Below, in pieces: positions 1 to 8,207 of a stretch of 64,000 bases of DNA. The position numbers and the translations under genes were made by a program. The notes under the pieces are model-generated. The model searched no databases, was not told where the DNA came from, and saw only the letters and a program-made list of their open reading frames with translations. How positions within the stretch are numbered: the stretch's first letter is position 1; each line of letters opens with the position of its first letter. This DNA is from Rhizobiaceae bacterium (GTDB lineage Bacteria > Pseudomonadota > Alphaproteobacteria > Rhizobiales > Rhizobiaceae). The stretch spans positions 1 to 64,000 of the forward strand of contig JAEPMJ010000004.1 in the NCBI GenBank assembly GCA_017644005.1, read 5' to 3'.

Positions 1-140
1 ACCACCGGCGGCACCAGATTGGGCATGACGATGGCGCGGGCGAAACTCGCCGAACTGTAAGGCAGCACCGCTTCCAGCATCGGCCCATCCCGAAGATGCA
101 GGTGCCAGTCGTCAGGCCGCCGAAGCGTCACAAAGGTCAT
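1..140 (-). CDS. pyrC: dihydroorotase, N-terminal fragment (cut by window edge)
   Basis: The reverse strand opens an ATG at 140 that stays in frame to the window edge, giving 46 residues. The translation contains [13 protein letters not shown] followed by a RAIVMPNL stretch, which matches the start of the E. coli-type (class II) dihydroorotase PyrC. The H-x-H in that motif supplies two zinc ligands. The enzyme cyclises carbamoyl-aspartate to dihydroorotate in pyrimidine synthesis. It begins 5 bases after the stop of the hydrolase gene and probably shares its transcript. Only the N-terminus is visible, so integrity of the gene cannot be judged. Confidence 0.85.
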   Translation of the reverse strand, partial: MTFVTLRRPDDWHLHLRDGPMLEAVLPYSSASFARAIVMPNLVPPV

Positions 141-145
141 GTTTT

Positions 146-976
146 TCAGGCCGTGAGCAAGGTGCGGGTGAGAGGGTGAGCAGGTTCGCCAAGCCCGTCG
201 ACAACGTTGAAATGGTGGCGGTCGGGCTCTTCATAGACTGCCGTTGCCGCCCCCAGTCCGGTCCAGATATTGGCGAGCAGTGCGTTCTGGCGCAGAAATT
301 CCGCGCGCTCTCCCGCACCTACCCAGCAAGTGAGCTTCGCACCGGGCGCAGGGGCAAGCAGAGCGGGACTTTCCGTTGCAGCCTCGGTATCGTCGAGCCG
401 CAGCGTTTCATTGAGGGCGACGTTGAGCAGCGGCCGCAGATCGTGAACGCCCGAAATCGAGACGGTGTGTGCGATGCGGTTCTGTACGGCGGCCGGCAGG
501 GGCGACGGGTCGGAGATCATGCGGGTGACCAAATGCCCGCCCGCGGAATGACCCGTCAGACGGATCGGTCCCGCTACCATGCCCGCAGCGGCCTCCACAG
601 CCTTGCCGATTTCCCGCGTAATGGCCGCAATCCGGACGGAGGGGGCGAGCGTGTAACTGGGCATGGCCACCGCCCAGCCGTTCTCAACGCTGCCGCGTGC
701 CAGATGCGACCAAAAGCCTGCGTCAAAGCGCATCCAGTAACCGCCATGCACGAAGATCACGAGACCCAGCGGCTCTTTCTCCGGCATGAACAGATCGAAG
801 CGGTTGCGCTCGCCCTCGCCGTAAACGAGGCTCAGCCTGGCGCGGCTTTTCGATTCCAGTTCGGAGCGATAGGCTTGGGCAGCGGATGCCCAGATTTCCG
901 GGTAGTTCTCGCCGCCGGGTATGTTCGGCATGTTGGCGTAGGCTGTGTCCCAGTCGGAAACTGAATGGAGGATCAT
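146..976 (-). CDS. alpha/beta hydrolase, kynurenine-formamidase-like
   Basis: The 276-residue product has an alpha/beta-hydrolase fold. The oxyanion motif HGGYW is at 77-81, the nucleophile elbow GHSAGG at 142-147 (Ser144), and a late His in PDRHHF near 254-255. HGG plus GHSAGG is typical of the KynB/BD-FAE esterase group, which hydrolyses N-formylkynurenine or small esters. The substrate here is not proven. The ATG at 976 is chosen over one at 1048 because the extra 24 residues are Arg/Pro-rich and family members start close to WD. The gene is divergent from the amino-acid ABC operon and ends just before pyrC. Other members of the fold act as carbamate or ester hydrolases, so the exact reaction stays open. 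Confidence 0.8.
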   Translation of the reverse strand: MILHSVSDWDTAYANMPNIPGGENYPEIWASAAQAYRSELESKSRARLSLVYGEGERNRFDLFMPEKEPLGLVIFVHGGYWMRFDAGFWSHLARGSVENGWAVAMPSYTLAPSVRIAAITREIGKAVEAAAGMVAGPIRLTGHSAGGHLVTRMISDPSPLPAAVQNRIAHTVSISGVHDLRPLLNVALNETLRLDDTEAATESPALLAPAPGAKLTCWVGAGERAEFLRQNALLANIWTGLGAATAVYEEPDRHHFNVVDGLGEPAHPLTRTLLTA

Positions 977-1091
977 CTGACGATTCCGGTTGCGTATGGT
1001 GCGATTGCATAGCGCCCGCCAGGGCACAGGCCAAGGCGTCGGGGCCACGCCGGTTTCATTTTGGCAATTGGGGAGTTATCGCTTTAAGCAT

Positions 1092-1109
1092 AAAATATCT
1101 GGATATTTT
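1092..1109. promoter_or_regulatory. 8-2-8 inverted repeat upstream of the livJ operon
   Basis: AAAATATC-TG-GATATTTT is an exact inverted repeat in the 239-base gap between the divergent hydrolase and binding-protein genes. It sits 106 bases before the livJ ATG. The AT-rich arms stand out against the GC-rich surroundings. It looks like a dimeric regulator site or an AT-rich promoter element. No regulator gene adjoins it, so the binding factor is unknown. Confidence 0.4.
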
Positions 1110-1215
1110 TGCGGAACTGTGGAAGCTAAGCAATGAGCCCGCAATAATCCACAAACAATGGGCGCATGCGCCGCGTTCGCGAGGATGCGTAACGAATGAC
1201 AAATGGGAGCAGAAA

Positions 1216-2355
1216 ATGAAGAAAATTCTGGCAGCAACAGTGCTCGGGGCTTCGCTAGGCCTTTCAGCGCAGGCGTACGCCGAACCGGTCAAGGTCGGCA
1301 TGATCACGACGCTTTCGGGCGGCGGCGCCGGACTTGGCATCGACGTGCGCGACGGCTTCATGCTGGCGTTGAAGAATGCCGGCGTCAGCGACATCGAGGT
1401 CGTCACCGAGGACGATGCGCGCAAGCCTGAAATCGCTGTGCAACTCGCCGACAAGATGATCCAGAGCGATCAGGTCGACATCCTGACCGGTATCATCTGG
1501 TCGAACCTGGCCATGGCCGTTGTTCCGAGCGTGGTCGCGCAGGGCAAGTTCTACCTGTCGCCAAATGCCGGCCCGTCGCCGCTGGCCGGTGCGCAGTGCC
1601 ACGAGAACTATTTCAATGTCGCTTGGCAGAACGACAACCTGCACGAGGCGATGGGTGCTTATGCCACCAAGGAAGGTTTCGCAAAGCCGTTTATCCTTGC
1701 GCCCAACTACCCGGCCGGCACCGACGCGCTCACCGGGTTCAAGCGCTTCTACACCGGCGATCTCGCTGGCGAAGTCTACACCCAGCTCGGCCAGACCGAC
1801 TATGCCGCCGAAATCGCGCAGATACGCGCTTCGGGTGCAGATTCCATCTTCTTCTTCCTGCCGGGCGGCATGGGCATCGCCTTCATGAAGCAGTATGCGC
1901 AGTCCGATGTCGGGCTTCCGGTTCTCGGGCCGGCATTCTCCTTCAGCCAGGACATCCTGGGCGCCGTGGGCGATGCCGCGCTCGGCGTGAAAAACTCCTC
2001 GCAGTGGAACAAGGATATCGACAACGAAGCCAACAAGAAGTTTGTCGAGACTTTCCAGGCCGAGTACGGGCGGCTTCCTTCGCTTTACGCCAGCCAGGGT
2101 TACGACACCGCGAATCTGATCATCGCGGCCGCCGCCAAGGCCGACGTGAAGGATGCAGATGCATTCCGCGCGGCCTTGAAGGAAGCTGATTTCGCGTCCG
2201 TTCGCGGGGACTTCAAATTCGGCAACAACAACCACCCGATCCAGGACATCTATGTTCGCGAAGTGGTGAAGGAAGGCGACGTGATCACCAACAAGATTGT
2301 CGCCACCGCCTTTGAGGACCATCAGGACGCCTATGCAGCCGAATGCGGCATGTGA
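1216..2355 (+). CDS. branched-chain amino acid-type ABC transporter, periplasmic binding protein
   Basis: The 379-residue product begins with a Sec signal peptide (MKKIL, hydrophobic stretch, cleavage after AYA near residue 25). It then has the Peripla_BP_6 opening VKVGMITTLSGGGAGLG seen in LivJ/AmiC-type receptors. It binds the ligand in the periplasm and delivers it to the permease pair downstream. The ATG at 1216 is preceded by GGGAGCAG and directly starts the signal peptide. The open frame reaches back to 886, but that extension has no signal-peptide logic. The ligand cannot be read from the sequence. Many members of this family take aromatic compounds or amides rather than Leu/Ile/Val, and the KynB-like neighbour would fit an aromatic or amide substrate (inference). 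Confidence 0.9.
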   Translation: MKKILAATVLGASLGLSAQAYAEPVKVGMITTLSGGGAGLGIDVRDGFMLALKNAGVSDIEVVTEDDARKPEIAVQLADKMIQSDQVDILTGIIWSNLAMAVVPSVVAQGKFYLSPNAGPSPLAGAQCHENYFNVAWQNDNLHEAMGAYATKEGFAKPFILAPNYPAGTDALTGFKRFYTGDLAGEVYTQLGQTDYAAEIAQIRASGADSIFFFLPGGMGIAFMKQYAQSDVGLPVLGPAFSFSQDILGAVGDAALGVKNSSQWNKDIDNEANKKFVETFQAEYGRLPSLYASQGYDTANLIIAAAAKADVKDADAFRAALKEADFASVRGDFKFGNNNHPIQDIYVREVVKEGDVITNKIVATAFEDHQDAYAAECGM

Positions 2356-2381
2356 GCCGCCGGCTGTAAGCTGAAACCGAT

Positions 2382-2409
2382 CTGCGGACGCGGCAACACG
2401 CGTCCGCAG
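2382..2409 (+). terminator. stable hairpin between binding-protein and permease genes
   Basis: CTGCGGACGCG pairs perfectly with CGCGTCCGCAG (11 bp, loop GCAACA), 26 bases after the binding-protein stop and about 100 bases before livH. No run of T follows, so it is not a canonical full terminator. A 3' stabilising or attenuating hairpin that keeps binding-protein mRNA in excess over the permease mRNA is the usual explanation for such a position. Confidence 0.6.
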
Positions 2410-2513
2410 CGACCCCTGAACCAGACTCGCGAAAGCCGGCGATCGCCGGTGTTGACGGAAGCGCGGACGGACTCCGCATTCCGGGTCGCGATCATCCAGA
2501 AAGCGGGCGGAGC

Positions 2514-3434
2514 GTGACGCTGGCACTTTTCCTGGAGCAATTGCTGAACGGCCTGCAATTCGGCGTCATGCTGTTTCTCATGGCGGCCGGGCTGACGCTG
2601 ATCTTCGGCGTTATGGGGCTGATCAATCTCGCCCACGGATCTCTCTATATGGTCGGTGCGTTTGCCTGCGCGGTCGTCGCGGCATGGACCGGTTCGTTCT
2701 GGCTCGGGCTTGTGGCGAGCCTTGCCGCGGCAGCGGCAGCCGGGGCGATCATCGAACTCGCCGTCATCCGACGGCTTTATGCGCGCGACCATCTCGAACA
2801 GGTGCTGGCGACCTTCGCGCTCATTCTCATCCTGTCGGAGGGCACGCGCTGGCTGTTCGGCTCGGTGCCGCTTTATCTCGACATTCCACCGCTGCTGCAG
2901 GGTACCGTGCCGCTGCCCGGCGGTTCGCGGTACCAGCTTTACCGGCTGGCGATCATCGGCGTCGGCGTGGCGGTTGCGGTTGGACTTTATCTGCTTATCT
3001 CGAAGACGCGGCTCGGCATGCGCATCCGCGCCGGCGAAAACGACCGCGAGATGATCGCGGCACTGGGCGTCGATGTCGCGACGCTATATACGCTGGTCTT
3101 CGCGCTTGGCGCGGCGCTTGCCGGGCTGGCCGGAGCGATGGTCGGGGCTCTCCAGTCGGTGCAGGTCGGCATGGGTGAGCCGGTGCTGATCCTTGCCTTT
3201 GTCGTTATCGTCATCGGCGGCATCGGCTCGATCCGTGGCGCCCTGATCGGCGCAGTGCTGGTCGGCGTAACCGACACGATGGGGCGCTTTCTGCTTCCGC
3301 AAGCGCTGACGCTGTTTCTGCCACCCTCGCAGGCGGCGCTGATCGGCGGTGCCGTTGCGTCCATGCTGATCTACCTTCTGATGGCAGTCGTGCTCGCAGT
3401 GCGGCCGCGCGGCCTTTTCCCGGCGCAGGCGTGA
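2514..3434 (+). CDS. livH: ABC transporter permease, LivH family
   Basis: The 306-residue inner-membrane protein is strongly hydrophobic throughout, with the family motif GLINLAHGSLYMVGAF near the N-terminus and GGIGSIRGALIGA near the C-terminus (the EAA-like loop region of LivH). It forms half of the channel for the HAAT-type importer. No ATG is available at the family start, and a GTG at 2514 preceded by GGCGGAG is chosen. The stop overlaps the start of livM, indicating translational coupling. The symbol follows family usage; the real substrate is unknown. Confidence 0.9.
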   Translation: MTLALFLEQLLNGLQFGVMLFLMAAGLTLIFGVMGLINLAHGSLYMVGAFACAVVAAWTGSFWLGLVASLAAAAAAGAIIELAVIRRLYARDHLEQVLATFALILILSEGTRWLFGSVPLYLDIPPLLQGTVPLPGGSRYQLYRLAIIGVGVAVAVGLYLLISKTRLGMRIRAGENDREMIAALGVDVATLYTLVFALGAALAGLAGAMVGALQSVQVGMGEPVLILAFVVIVIGGIGSIRGALIGAVLVGVTDTMGRFLLPQALTLFLPPSQAALIGGAVASMLIYLLMAVVLAVRPRGLFPAQA

Positions 3435-4411
3435 CGATGATGACACGCGAGACAACCTTCAACATTTCGATTGCTCTGCTACTGCTCGCGGCGCCGATTG
3501 CCGCCCACTATGCCGGCGAGCCGTTTTACGTGACGCTGGCGACGCGGATTGCAGTTCTCTCGCTTGCGGCCGTCGGGCTCAATATCGCACTCGGGCTCGG
3601 TGGCCTTGTTTCATTTGGCCATGCGGCGTTCTTCGGCATTGGCGGGTATGCGGCGGGCATCCTGGCCAGCCACGCCTTTGCAGGCAGCCCGCTGATCTTC
3701 GGCCTGCCGGGCACGCAGCAGATGCCGGTCATCTGGATCGTGGCGGTTCTGTTCGGCGGCTTCGCGGCGTTTCTGATCGGGCTGATCACACTGCGCACGG
3801 CGGGCGTCTACTTCATCATGATCACGTTGGCCTTCGCCCAGATGATCTTCTACTTCGCGATCTCCTGGCCGGCCTATGGCGGCGAGGACGGCCTGCCGAT
3901 ATTCGTGCGCAACCAGTTTCCGGGTATCAACACGCTCAATCCGCTGTCCTACTTCCTGCTTTGCTATGTGCTTCTCGGGCTGGCGCTGCTCCTGTTCAGG
4001 CTGCTTGCGGACTCGCGCTTCGGCGCAGCGTTGCAGGCGACGCGCCAGAACGATGTGCGTGTCGCTTCGGTGGGTATCCCGCCCTACCGTATCCGGCTCG
4101 TCGCCTTCACCATTTCAGGCATGTTCACCGCGCTTGCCGGGGCGCTGTTCGCTGACCTCAACCGGTTCGTCAGCCCTTCGATGCTTTCCTGGCACATGTC
4201 GGGCGAGCTCATCGTTCTGATCATTCTGGGCGGTGTGGGGCGGCTGTTCGGTCCGGTGGTGGGGGCAGCACTCTACGTGCTTCTGGAGTTCTGGCTGGGC
4301 GGCATTACCGAGCGCTGGCAGTTCTTCCTCGGCCTGATCCTGCTTGGCGTGGTGTTGTTTGCGCGCGGCGGCGTGATCGGGCTCGTGGCGGGGAGGGCGC
4401 GGCATGGCTGA
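3431..4411 (+). CDS. livM: ABC transporter permease, LivM family
   Basis: The 326-residue membrane protein contains the LivM signatures ALGLGGLVSFGHAAFFGIGGY and, in the C-terminal half, GELIVLIILGGVGRLFGPVVGA. It pairs with LivH to form the transmembrane channel. The start is a GTG at 3431 that overlaps the livH stop (GTGA). In-frame ATG codons at 3437 and 3440 are alternatives that change the protein by only two or three residues. The 3' end overlaps livG by 8 bases, as expected for one operon. Confidence 0.9.
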   Translation: MTMMTRETTFNISIALLLLAAPIAAHYAGEPFYVTLATRIAVLSLAAVGLNIALGLGGLVSFGHAAFFGIGGYAAGILASHAFAGSPLIFGLPGTQQMPVIWIVAVLFGGFAAFLIGLITLRTAGVYFIMITLAFAQMIFYFAISWPAYGGEDGLPIFVRNQFPGINTLNPLSYFLLCYVLLGLALLLFRLLADSRFGAALQATRQNDVRVASVGIPPYRIRLVAFTISGMFTALAGALFADLNRFVSPSMLSWHMSGELIVLIILGGVGRLFGPVVGAALYVLLEFWLGGITERWQFFLGLILLGVVLFARGGVIGLVAGRARHG

Positions 4412-5153
4412 CCCGATCCTTGCAATCGATGAGCTGGTGAAAAACTTCGGTGCCCTGAAAGCGACCGACCATGTGTCGCTCGACCTGAGACCCGGCGAAA
4501 TCCACGCGCTGATCGGGCCGAACGGGGCCGGCAAGACGACGCTGATCAGCCAGATCGCCGGTACGCAGCGGCCGGATGCCGGGCGTATCAGCTTCGATGG
4601 CAGAGATATTGGCGCGCTCAGTGTGGCGCAGCGGGCGCGGCTTGGGCTTGGACGCACATTTCAGGTGTCTTCGCTGGCGCCAGAATTCTCCGCGCTCAGG
4701 AATGTCATGCTGGCTGTGCAGGCGGTGTCGGGATCGAGCTTCCGTTTTTTTAAGCCGGTGATGCGCGATCCTTCGCTGATGGAGCCGGCGATGGCGGCGC
4801 TCGAGCGCGCGGGGCTGGCCGAGCGCGCCCATGTGGCCGTCGCCGAACTGTCGCACGGCGAAAGGCGGCAGGTGGAAATCGCCATTGCACTGGCGATGAA
4901 ATCGAAGGCGTTTCTGCTCGATGAGCCGATGGCCGGTATGGGCCCCGAAGGCTCCAGCCGACTTACCGGGTTTCTGGACGGGTTGCGCGAGGAAGCGCCG
5001 ATACTGCTTGTCGAACACGACATGAACGCCGTTTTCGCATTGGCAGACCGCATTTCGGTCCTGGTCTACGGGCGGGTGATCGCCACCGGTACGGTCGATG
5101 AAATCCGCGCAGACCCGGAAGTGCGCAGGGCCTATCTGGGAGATGAGGCGTGA
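4404..5153 (+). CDS. livG: ABC transporter ATP-binding protein, LivG family
   Basis: The 249-residue cytoplasmic ATPase has Walker A GPNGAGKT at 38-45, a signature loop LSHGERRQVEIA (a common LivG variant of LSGGQ), Walker B FLLDEPMAGMG and the H-loop LLVEHDM. It energises import together with LivF. The ATG at 4404 lies inside the last codons of livM. The length and motif order are normal for the family. Confidence 0.92.
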   Translation: MADPILAIDELVKNFGALKATDHVSLDLRPGEIHALIGPNGAGKTTLISQIAGTQRPDAGRISFDGRDIGALSVAQRARLGLGRTFQVSSLAPEFSALRNVMLAVQAVSGSSFRFFKPVMRDPSLMEPAMAALERAGLAERAHVAVAELSHGERRQVEIAIALAMKSKAFLLDEPMAGMGPEGSSRLTGFLDGLREEAPILLVEHDMNAVFALADRISVLVYGRVIATGTVDEIRADPEVRRAYLGDEA

Positions 5154-5836
5154 CGCTGCTCAAGGTCGAAGGGATCGAGGCCGGTTACGGCCAGAGTCAG
5201 GCGCTGTTTGGCGTGGACCTCGACGTTGCGGAGGGCGAGGTCGTGGCGCTGATGGGCCGCAACGGTATGGGCAAGACCACCACGATCCGCGCCATCTGCA
5301 ACCTGACGCCGCCATTTGGCGGCGCGGTGCATTTCGCAGGCAGGTCGCTCAAAGGCATGGCGCCGCACCGTGTGGCGAAGCTCGGTATCGGGCTGGTGCC
5401 GGAAGGCCGCCGCTGCTTCGCTGCCCTGACGGTGGAAGAAAACCTCATCGCTACGGCGCGGCCTGGAAAATGGGAATTTGCGACCGTGACGCAGCTTTTT
5501 CCCCGCCTTGCCGAGCGCCGCAACCAGATGGCGAATACGCTGTCCGGCGGTGAACAGCAGATGCTGGCCGTCGGCCGCGCGCTGATGACCAACCCGAAGC
5601 TGCTCATCCTCGACGAGGCGACCGAGGGGCTGGCGCCAGTGATCCGAAATGACATCTGGGCGTCGATCCGCAAGCTGAAGGCGGAGGGCGAAGCGATCCT
5701 GATCGTCGACAAGACGCTGCCGGAGCTGCTGCCGCTCGCGGACCGCTGCACGGTGCTGGAAAACGGAATGACCGTTTGGACCGGTAAGCCCGGCGAACTG
5801 ACGGGCGACCTGCAGGACCGCTACCTCGGCGTTTGA
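5150..5836 (+). CDS. livF: ABC transporter ATP-binding protein, LivF family
   Basis: The 228-residue ATPase has Walker A GRNGMGKT at 36-43, signature LSGGEQQML, and Walker B LLILDEATEGLAP. It is the second nucleotide-binding subunit of the importer. The start is GTG at 5150 overlapping the livG stop (GTGA). In the switch region the sequence reads IVDKTLPELL, where most paralogues have a VEQN-type H-loop. Asp and Lys at this place lack the usual His, which may indicate an asymmetric pair in which LivG carries the canonical site. The operon ends here; no clear terminator follows. Confidence 0.9.
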   Translation: MTLLKVEGIEAGYGQSQALFGVDLDVAEGEVVALMGRNGMGKTTTIRAICNLTPPFGGAVHFAGRSLKGMAPHRVAKLGIGLVPEGRRCFAALTVEENLIATARPGKWEFATVTQLFPRLAERRNQMANTLSGGEQQMLAVGRALMTNPKLLILDEATEGLAPVIRNDIWASIRKLKAEGEAILIVDKTLPELLPLADRCTVLENGMTVWTGKPGELTGDLQDRYLGV

Positions 5837-6152
5837 CGCTGAAAGGCTGCCCTGTGCGGACGCGCGACGTCACTTACGGCGGGTGGTCGTATCCGCATCA
5901 CACAATCCAATATCGCGCTGGATATGATCGCTGAGGCGATACAGATCGGAGTGGCGATGGAGCACCGGTCCCGTCTTTCTCGTGAAGCGCGGCAGGGAAT
6001 GGAGCCATCGGAGGCGCCGAGGTTCGGCTGTTGGGCCTGCAAGACACATCGTATCGATCTTTCATAAGTTGTGCTAACTCTTGCTGGCGAGTGTGGTGCA
6101 TTTGGGCCTTTCATTCCAACTAAACGCTAATATCTATACATAAGGAAACTTT
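5837..6152. other. 316-base intergenic stretch, one possible tiny ORF
   Basis: The gap between livF and the LysR gene holds no recognisable gene. On the plus strand there is a 47-codon frame (5924-6067) with a C-x2-C near its end, listed separately. The last 40 bases before the LysR start are AT-rich (TAATATCTATACATAAGGAAAC) and carry the ribosome-binding site AAGGAAA, so the promoter of the regulator is likely here. Confidence 0.4.
5924..6067 (+). CDS. possible small protein with C-x2-C motif (tentative)
   Basis: The frame encodes 47 residues beginning MIAEAIQIGVAMEHRSRL and ending with CWACKTHRIDLS. Features that look protein-like are the amphipathic start, many charged residues and a single C-x2-C that could bind metal. 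Against it, there is no good Shine-Dalgarno before the ATG, third-position GC is lower than in the neighbours, and I do not recognise the family. The reading frame stays open upstream of the ATG, so it could also be a remnant of a longer gene. Confidence 0.2.
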   Translation: MIAEAIQIGVAMEHRSRLSREARQGMEPSEAPRFGCWACKTHRIDLS

Positions 6153-7052
6153 ATGTCAGATGCGCGCAGGCCGCCTCCGCTTACAGCGCTGAAGGCATTC
6201 GAGGCGGCAGCCCGCCATGGCAGCTTTACCCGGGCGGCGGGGGAGTTGGGCATGACGCAGGCAGCGGTCAGCTACCAGATCAAGATACTCGAGGAGCGGC
6301 TCGGCGGGCCGCTATTCCTGCGGCGTCCGCGGGAGGTGGTTCTGACGGAGGCAGGCCGCAGACTGGCGCCGCCGCTTACCGCCGCCTTCGACATGATGGC
6401 GGCGGCATTTGCGGAGGCTGCCGGCAGCAACAACGACAAATTGTCGATCTCGACCGTACCGACTTTTGCCACGAACTGGCTGGCGCCACGCCTGGGCACA
6501 TTTCAGCTCGCGAACCCCAATCTGGCGGTGCGGCTGGAAACCGCCGAGAAATATGTCGATTTCGATCGCGAGGCCGTGGATGTGGCCATCAGGATCGGCT
6601 TGGGGGAGTGGCCGGGACTGGAGGCACACAGACTGATGCCCGTTACGTTCGCGCCGATGCTGAGCCCCGACCTGGTGGCCCGCGTTGGCGAGATCGACAG
6701 CCCGGCGGATCTGCTCAAGCTGGCGGTGGTTGGCCCCGACGATCGCTGGTGGCCACAGTGGCTGGCGGCGGCGGGGCTGCCGCCGGAGAGTCTCGATGGC
6801 AGACCGAAAAGCAACCTCGGGACGCAGGTCAACGAGGCGCGCGCAGCCATTGCCGGGCAGGGCGTCGCCCTGCTGACCCCGGCGTTCTTTTCGATGGAGC
6901 TGGAGTCCGGCAGGCTTGTGCTCCCATTCGATATCATCTGCACGGACAAGGATTCGATCTGGCTGGTCTACCCGCGCAGCCGGCGCAACGTTCCGAAAAT
7001 AGCCGCGTTCAGGAAATGGCTACTTTCCGAAACAAAGGCCGGGGCCGACTGA
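6153..7052 (+). CDS. LysR-family transcriptional regulator, GcvA/AmpR-like
   Basis: The 299-residue protein has the LysR winged helix-turn-helix at about residues 9-66 (LTALKAFEAAARHGSFTRAAGELGMTQAAVSYQ broken across the motif) and a LysR substrate-binding domain of the GcvA/AmpR subgroup, with the typical TVPTFATNWLAPRL opening after the linker. It is a cytoplasmic DNA-binding regulator whose effector is unknown. The ATG at 6153 follows AAGGAAA. It stands alone between the liv operon and the convergent ars operon. Control of the upstream transporter is possible but not shown by any shared site. Confidence 0.88.
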   Translation: MSDARRPPPLTALKAFEAAARHGSFTRAAGELGMTQAAVSYQIKILEERLGGPLFLRRPREVVLTEAGRRLAPPLTAAFDMMAAAFAEAAGSNNDKLSISTVPTFATNWLAPRLGTFQLANPNLAVRLETAEKYVDFDREAVDVAIRIGLGEWPGLEAHRLMPVTFAPMLSPDLVARVGEIDSPADLLKLAVVGPDDRWWPQWLAAAGLPPESLDGRPKSNLGTQVNEARAAIAGQGVALLTPAFFSMELESGRLVLPFDIICTDKDSIWLVYPRSRRNVPKIAAFRKWLLSETKAGAD

Positions 7053-7097
7053 GGCGCAAACAGCCAACCCGCAGGTCCTCCACCGAGCATGAAAGCT

Positions 7098-7520
7098 TCA
7101 GCGCTGTCGCTGGCGGTCCGCGTCGACGACCACTTCGCCATCTTCCTTGGAGAAGGCGCCGATATCGGCGTTGGGCAGAATGTCGAGCACGGCTTCGGAG
7201 GGCCGGCAGAGCTTTGCGCCGAGCGGCGTGACCACAACAGGACGGTTCATCAGAATCGGGTGTTCGACCATGAAATCGACCAACTCGTCATCGCTCCATT
7301 TCGGATCGTCGAGGCCGAGTTCATCGTAGGGGGTGCCCTTACGGCGCAGCAGATCGCGCGGCGCGATGCCCATGGCCGCAATCAGCTCGACCAGCTTTTC
7401 GCGCGAGGGCGGGGTCTTCAGATATTCGATCACCTCGGGTTCCACGCCAGACTGCTGGATCATGGCAAGCGTGTTGCGCGAGGTGCCGCATTTGGGGTTG
7501 TGGTAGATCGTGACGGTCAT
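7098..7520 (-). CDS. arsC: arsenate reductase, glutaredoxin-dependent type
   Basis: The 140-residue protein has the ArsC/Spx thioredoxin-like fold. The catalytic motif NPKCGTSRN is near the N-terminus (Cys11), and the later conserved block HPILMNRPVVV is clear. It reduces arsenate to arsenite with glutathione and glutaredoxin. It is the last gene of the leftward ars operon, its ATG overlaps the stop of aqpS (ATGA), and it converges on the LysR gene with 45 bases between. It is unrelated in fold to the other arsenate reductase in the same operon. Confidence 0.92.
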   Translation of the reverse strand: MTVTIYHNPKCGTSRNTLAMIQQSGVEPEVIEYLKTPPSREKLVELIAAMGIAPRDLLRRKGTPYDELGLDDPKWSDDELVDFMVEHPILMNRPVVVTPLGAKLCRPSEAVLDILPNADIGAFSKEDGEVVVDADRQRQR

Positions 7521-8206
7521 TCTGCTGCCTCCGGCCGGGATTTCGCACAGGCTTGGCCGAACATCCAGCCCGCAACGAGCGCGGCAAGTGCGGCGCCAAC
7601 AAGTTCGGCCGCGATGAAACCGGGCACATCGATCGGGCGGATGCCGGAAAAGGTGTCAGTGAAGGCGCGCGCGATTGCCACCGCCGGATTGGCGAAGGAA
7701 GTTGATGCCGTGAACCAGTATGCGGCGGTGATGTAGAGGCCGACGAGCCACGGCACCGCGTCGGAACGGAAGCGGATACCGGCGAAGATTGTAAAGACGA
7801 GGCCGAATGCGGCGACGAGTTCGGCGAACCACTGGGCGGTGCCGGTTCGTGTCGTGAGCGATGACTGGATAAGCGGCAGTTCGAACATGGCGTGGGCAAT
7901 GACTGCGCCGAGAATGCCGCCAGCGATCTGAGCTGCAACATAGGCGAGGGCGGTGCCCGGAACGATTTCGCCGCGCATCAGGAACGCAACCGTGACAGCG
8001 GGGTTGAAATGCGCGCCCGACACCGGCCCCAGAATGGTGATCAGTACGACCAGGATCGCGCCGGTGGGAAGCGTGTTGCCGAGCAGAGCGAGCGCAACGT
8101 CGTCGGTCAGGCGGTCGGCCATGATGCCGGAGCCAACCACCGTGCAAACCAACAATAGCGTGCCCAGCGCCTCGGCTGCGAGACGCCGTGAAGTATCGAA
8201 TTCCAT
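7517..8206 (-). CDS. aqpS: aquaglyceroporin of arsenic operon (AqpS type)
   Basis: The 229-residue membrane protein is a MIP-family channel with both pore motifs, FNPAVTV (NPA 68-70) and FANPAVAIAR (NPA 173-175), and an Arg at 180 for the selectivity filter. Six membrane segments are evident. In rhizobial ars operons this type of channel lets arsenite produced by ArsC leave the cell down its gradient, taking the place of an ArsB or Acr3 pump (established for Sinorhizobium meliloti AqpS). It sits between the two arsenate reductases, 1 base after the first and overlapping the second. Confidence 0.9.
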   Translation of the reverse strand: MEFDTSRRLAAEALGTLLLVCTVVGSGIMADRLTDDVALALLGNTLPTGAILVVLITILGPVSGAHFNPAVTVAFLMRGEIVPGTALAYVAAQIAGGILGAVIAHAMFELPLIQSSLTTRTGTAQWFAELVAAFGLVFTIFAGIRFRSDAVPWLVGLYITAAYWFTASTSFANPAVAIARAFTDTFSGIRPIDVPGFIAAELVGAALAALVAGWMFGQACAKSRPEAAE

Positions 8207-8207
8207 G

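Noticed and set aside
886..1215. 110-residue N-terminal extension of the liv-type binding protein
   Set aside because: It would overlap the divergent hydrolase and bury the signal peptide. ATG 1216 with GGGAGCAG is the natural start.
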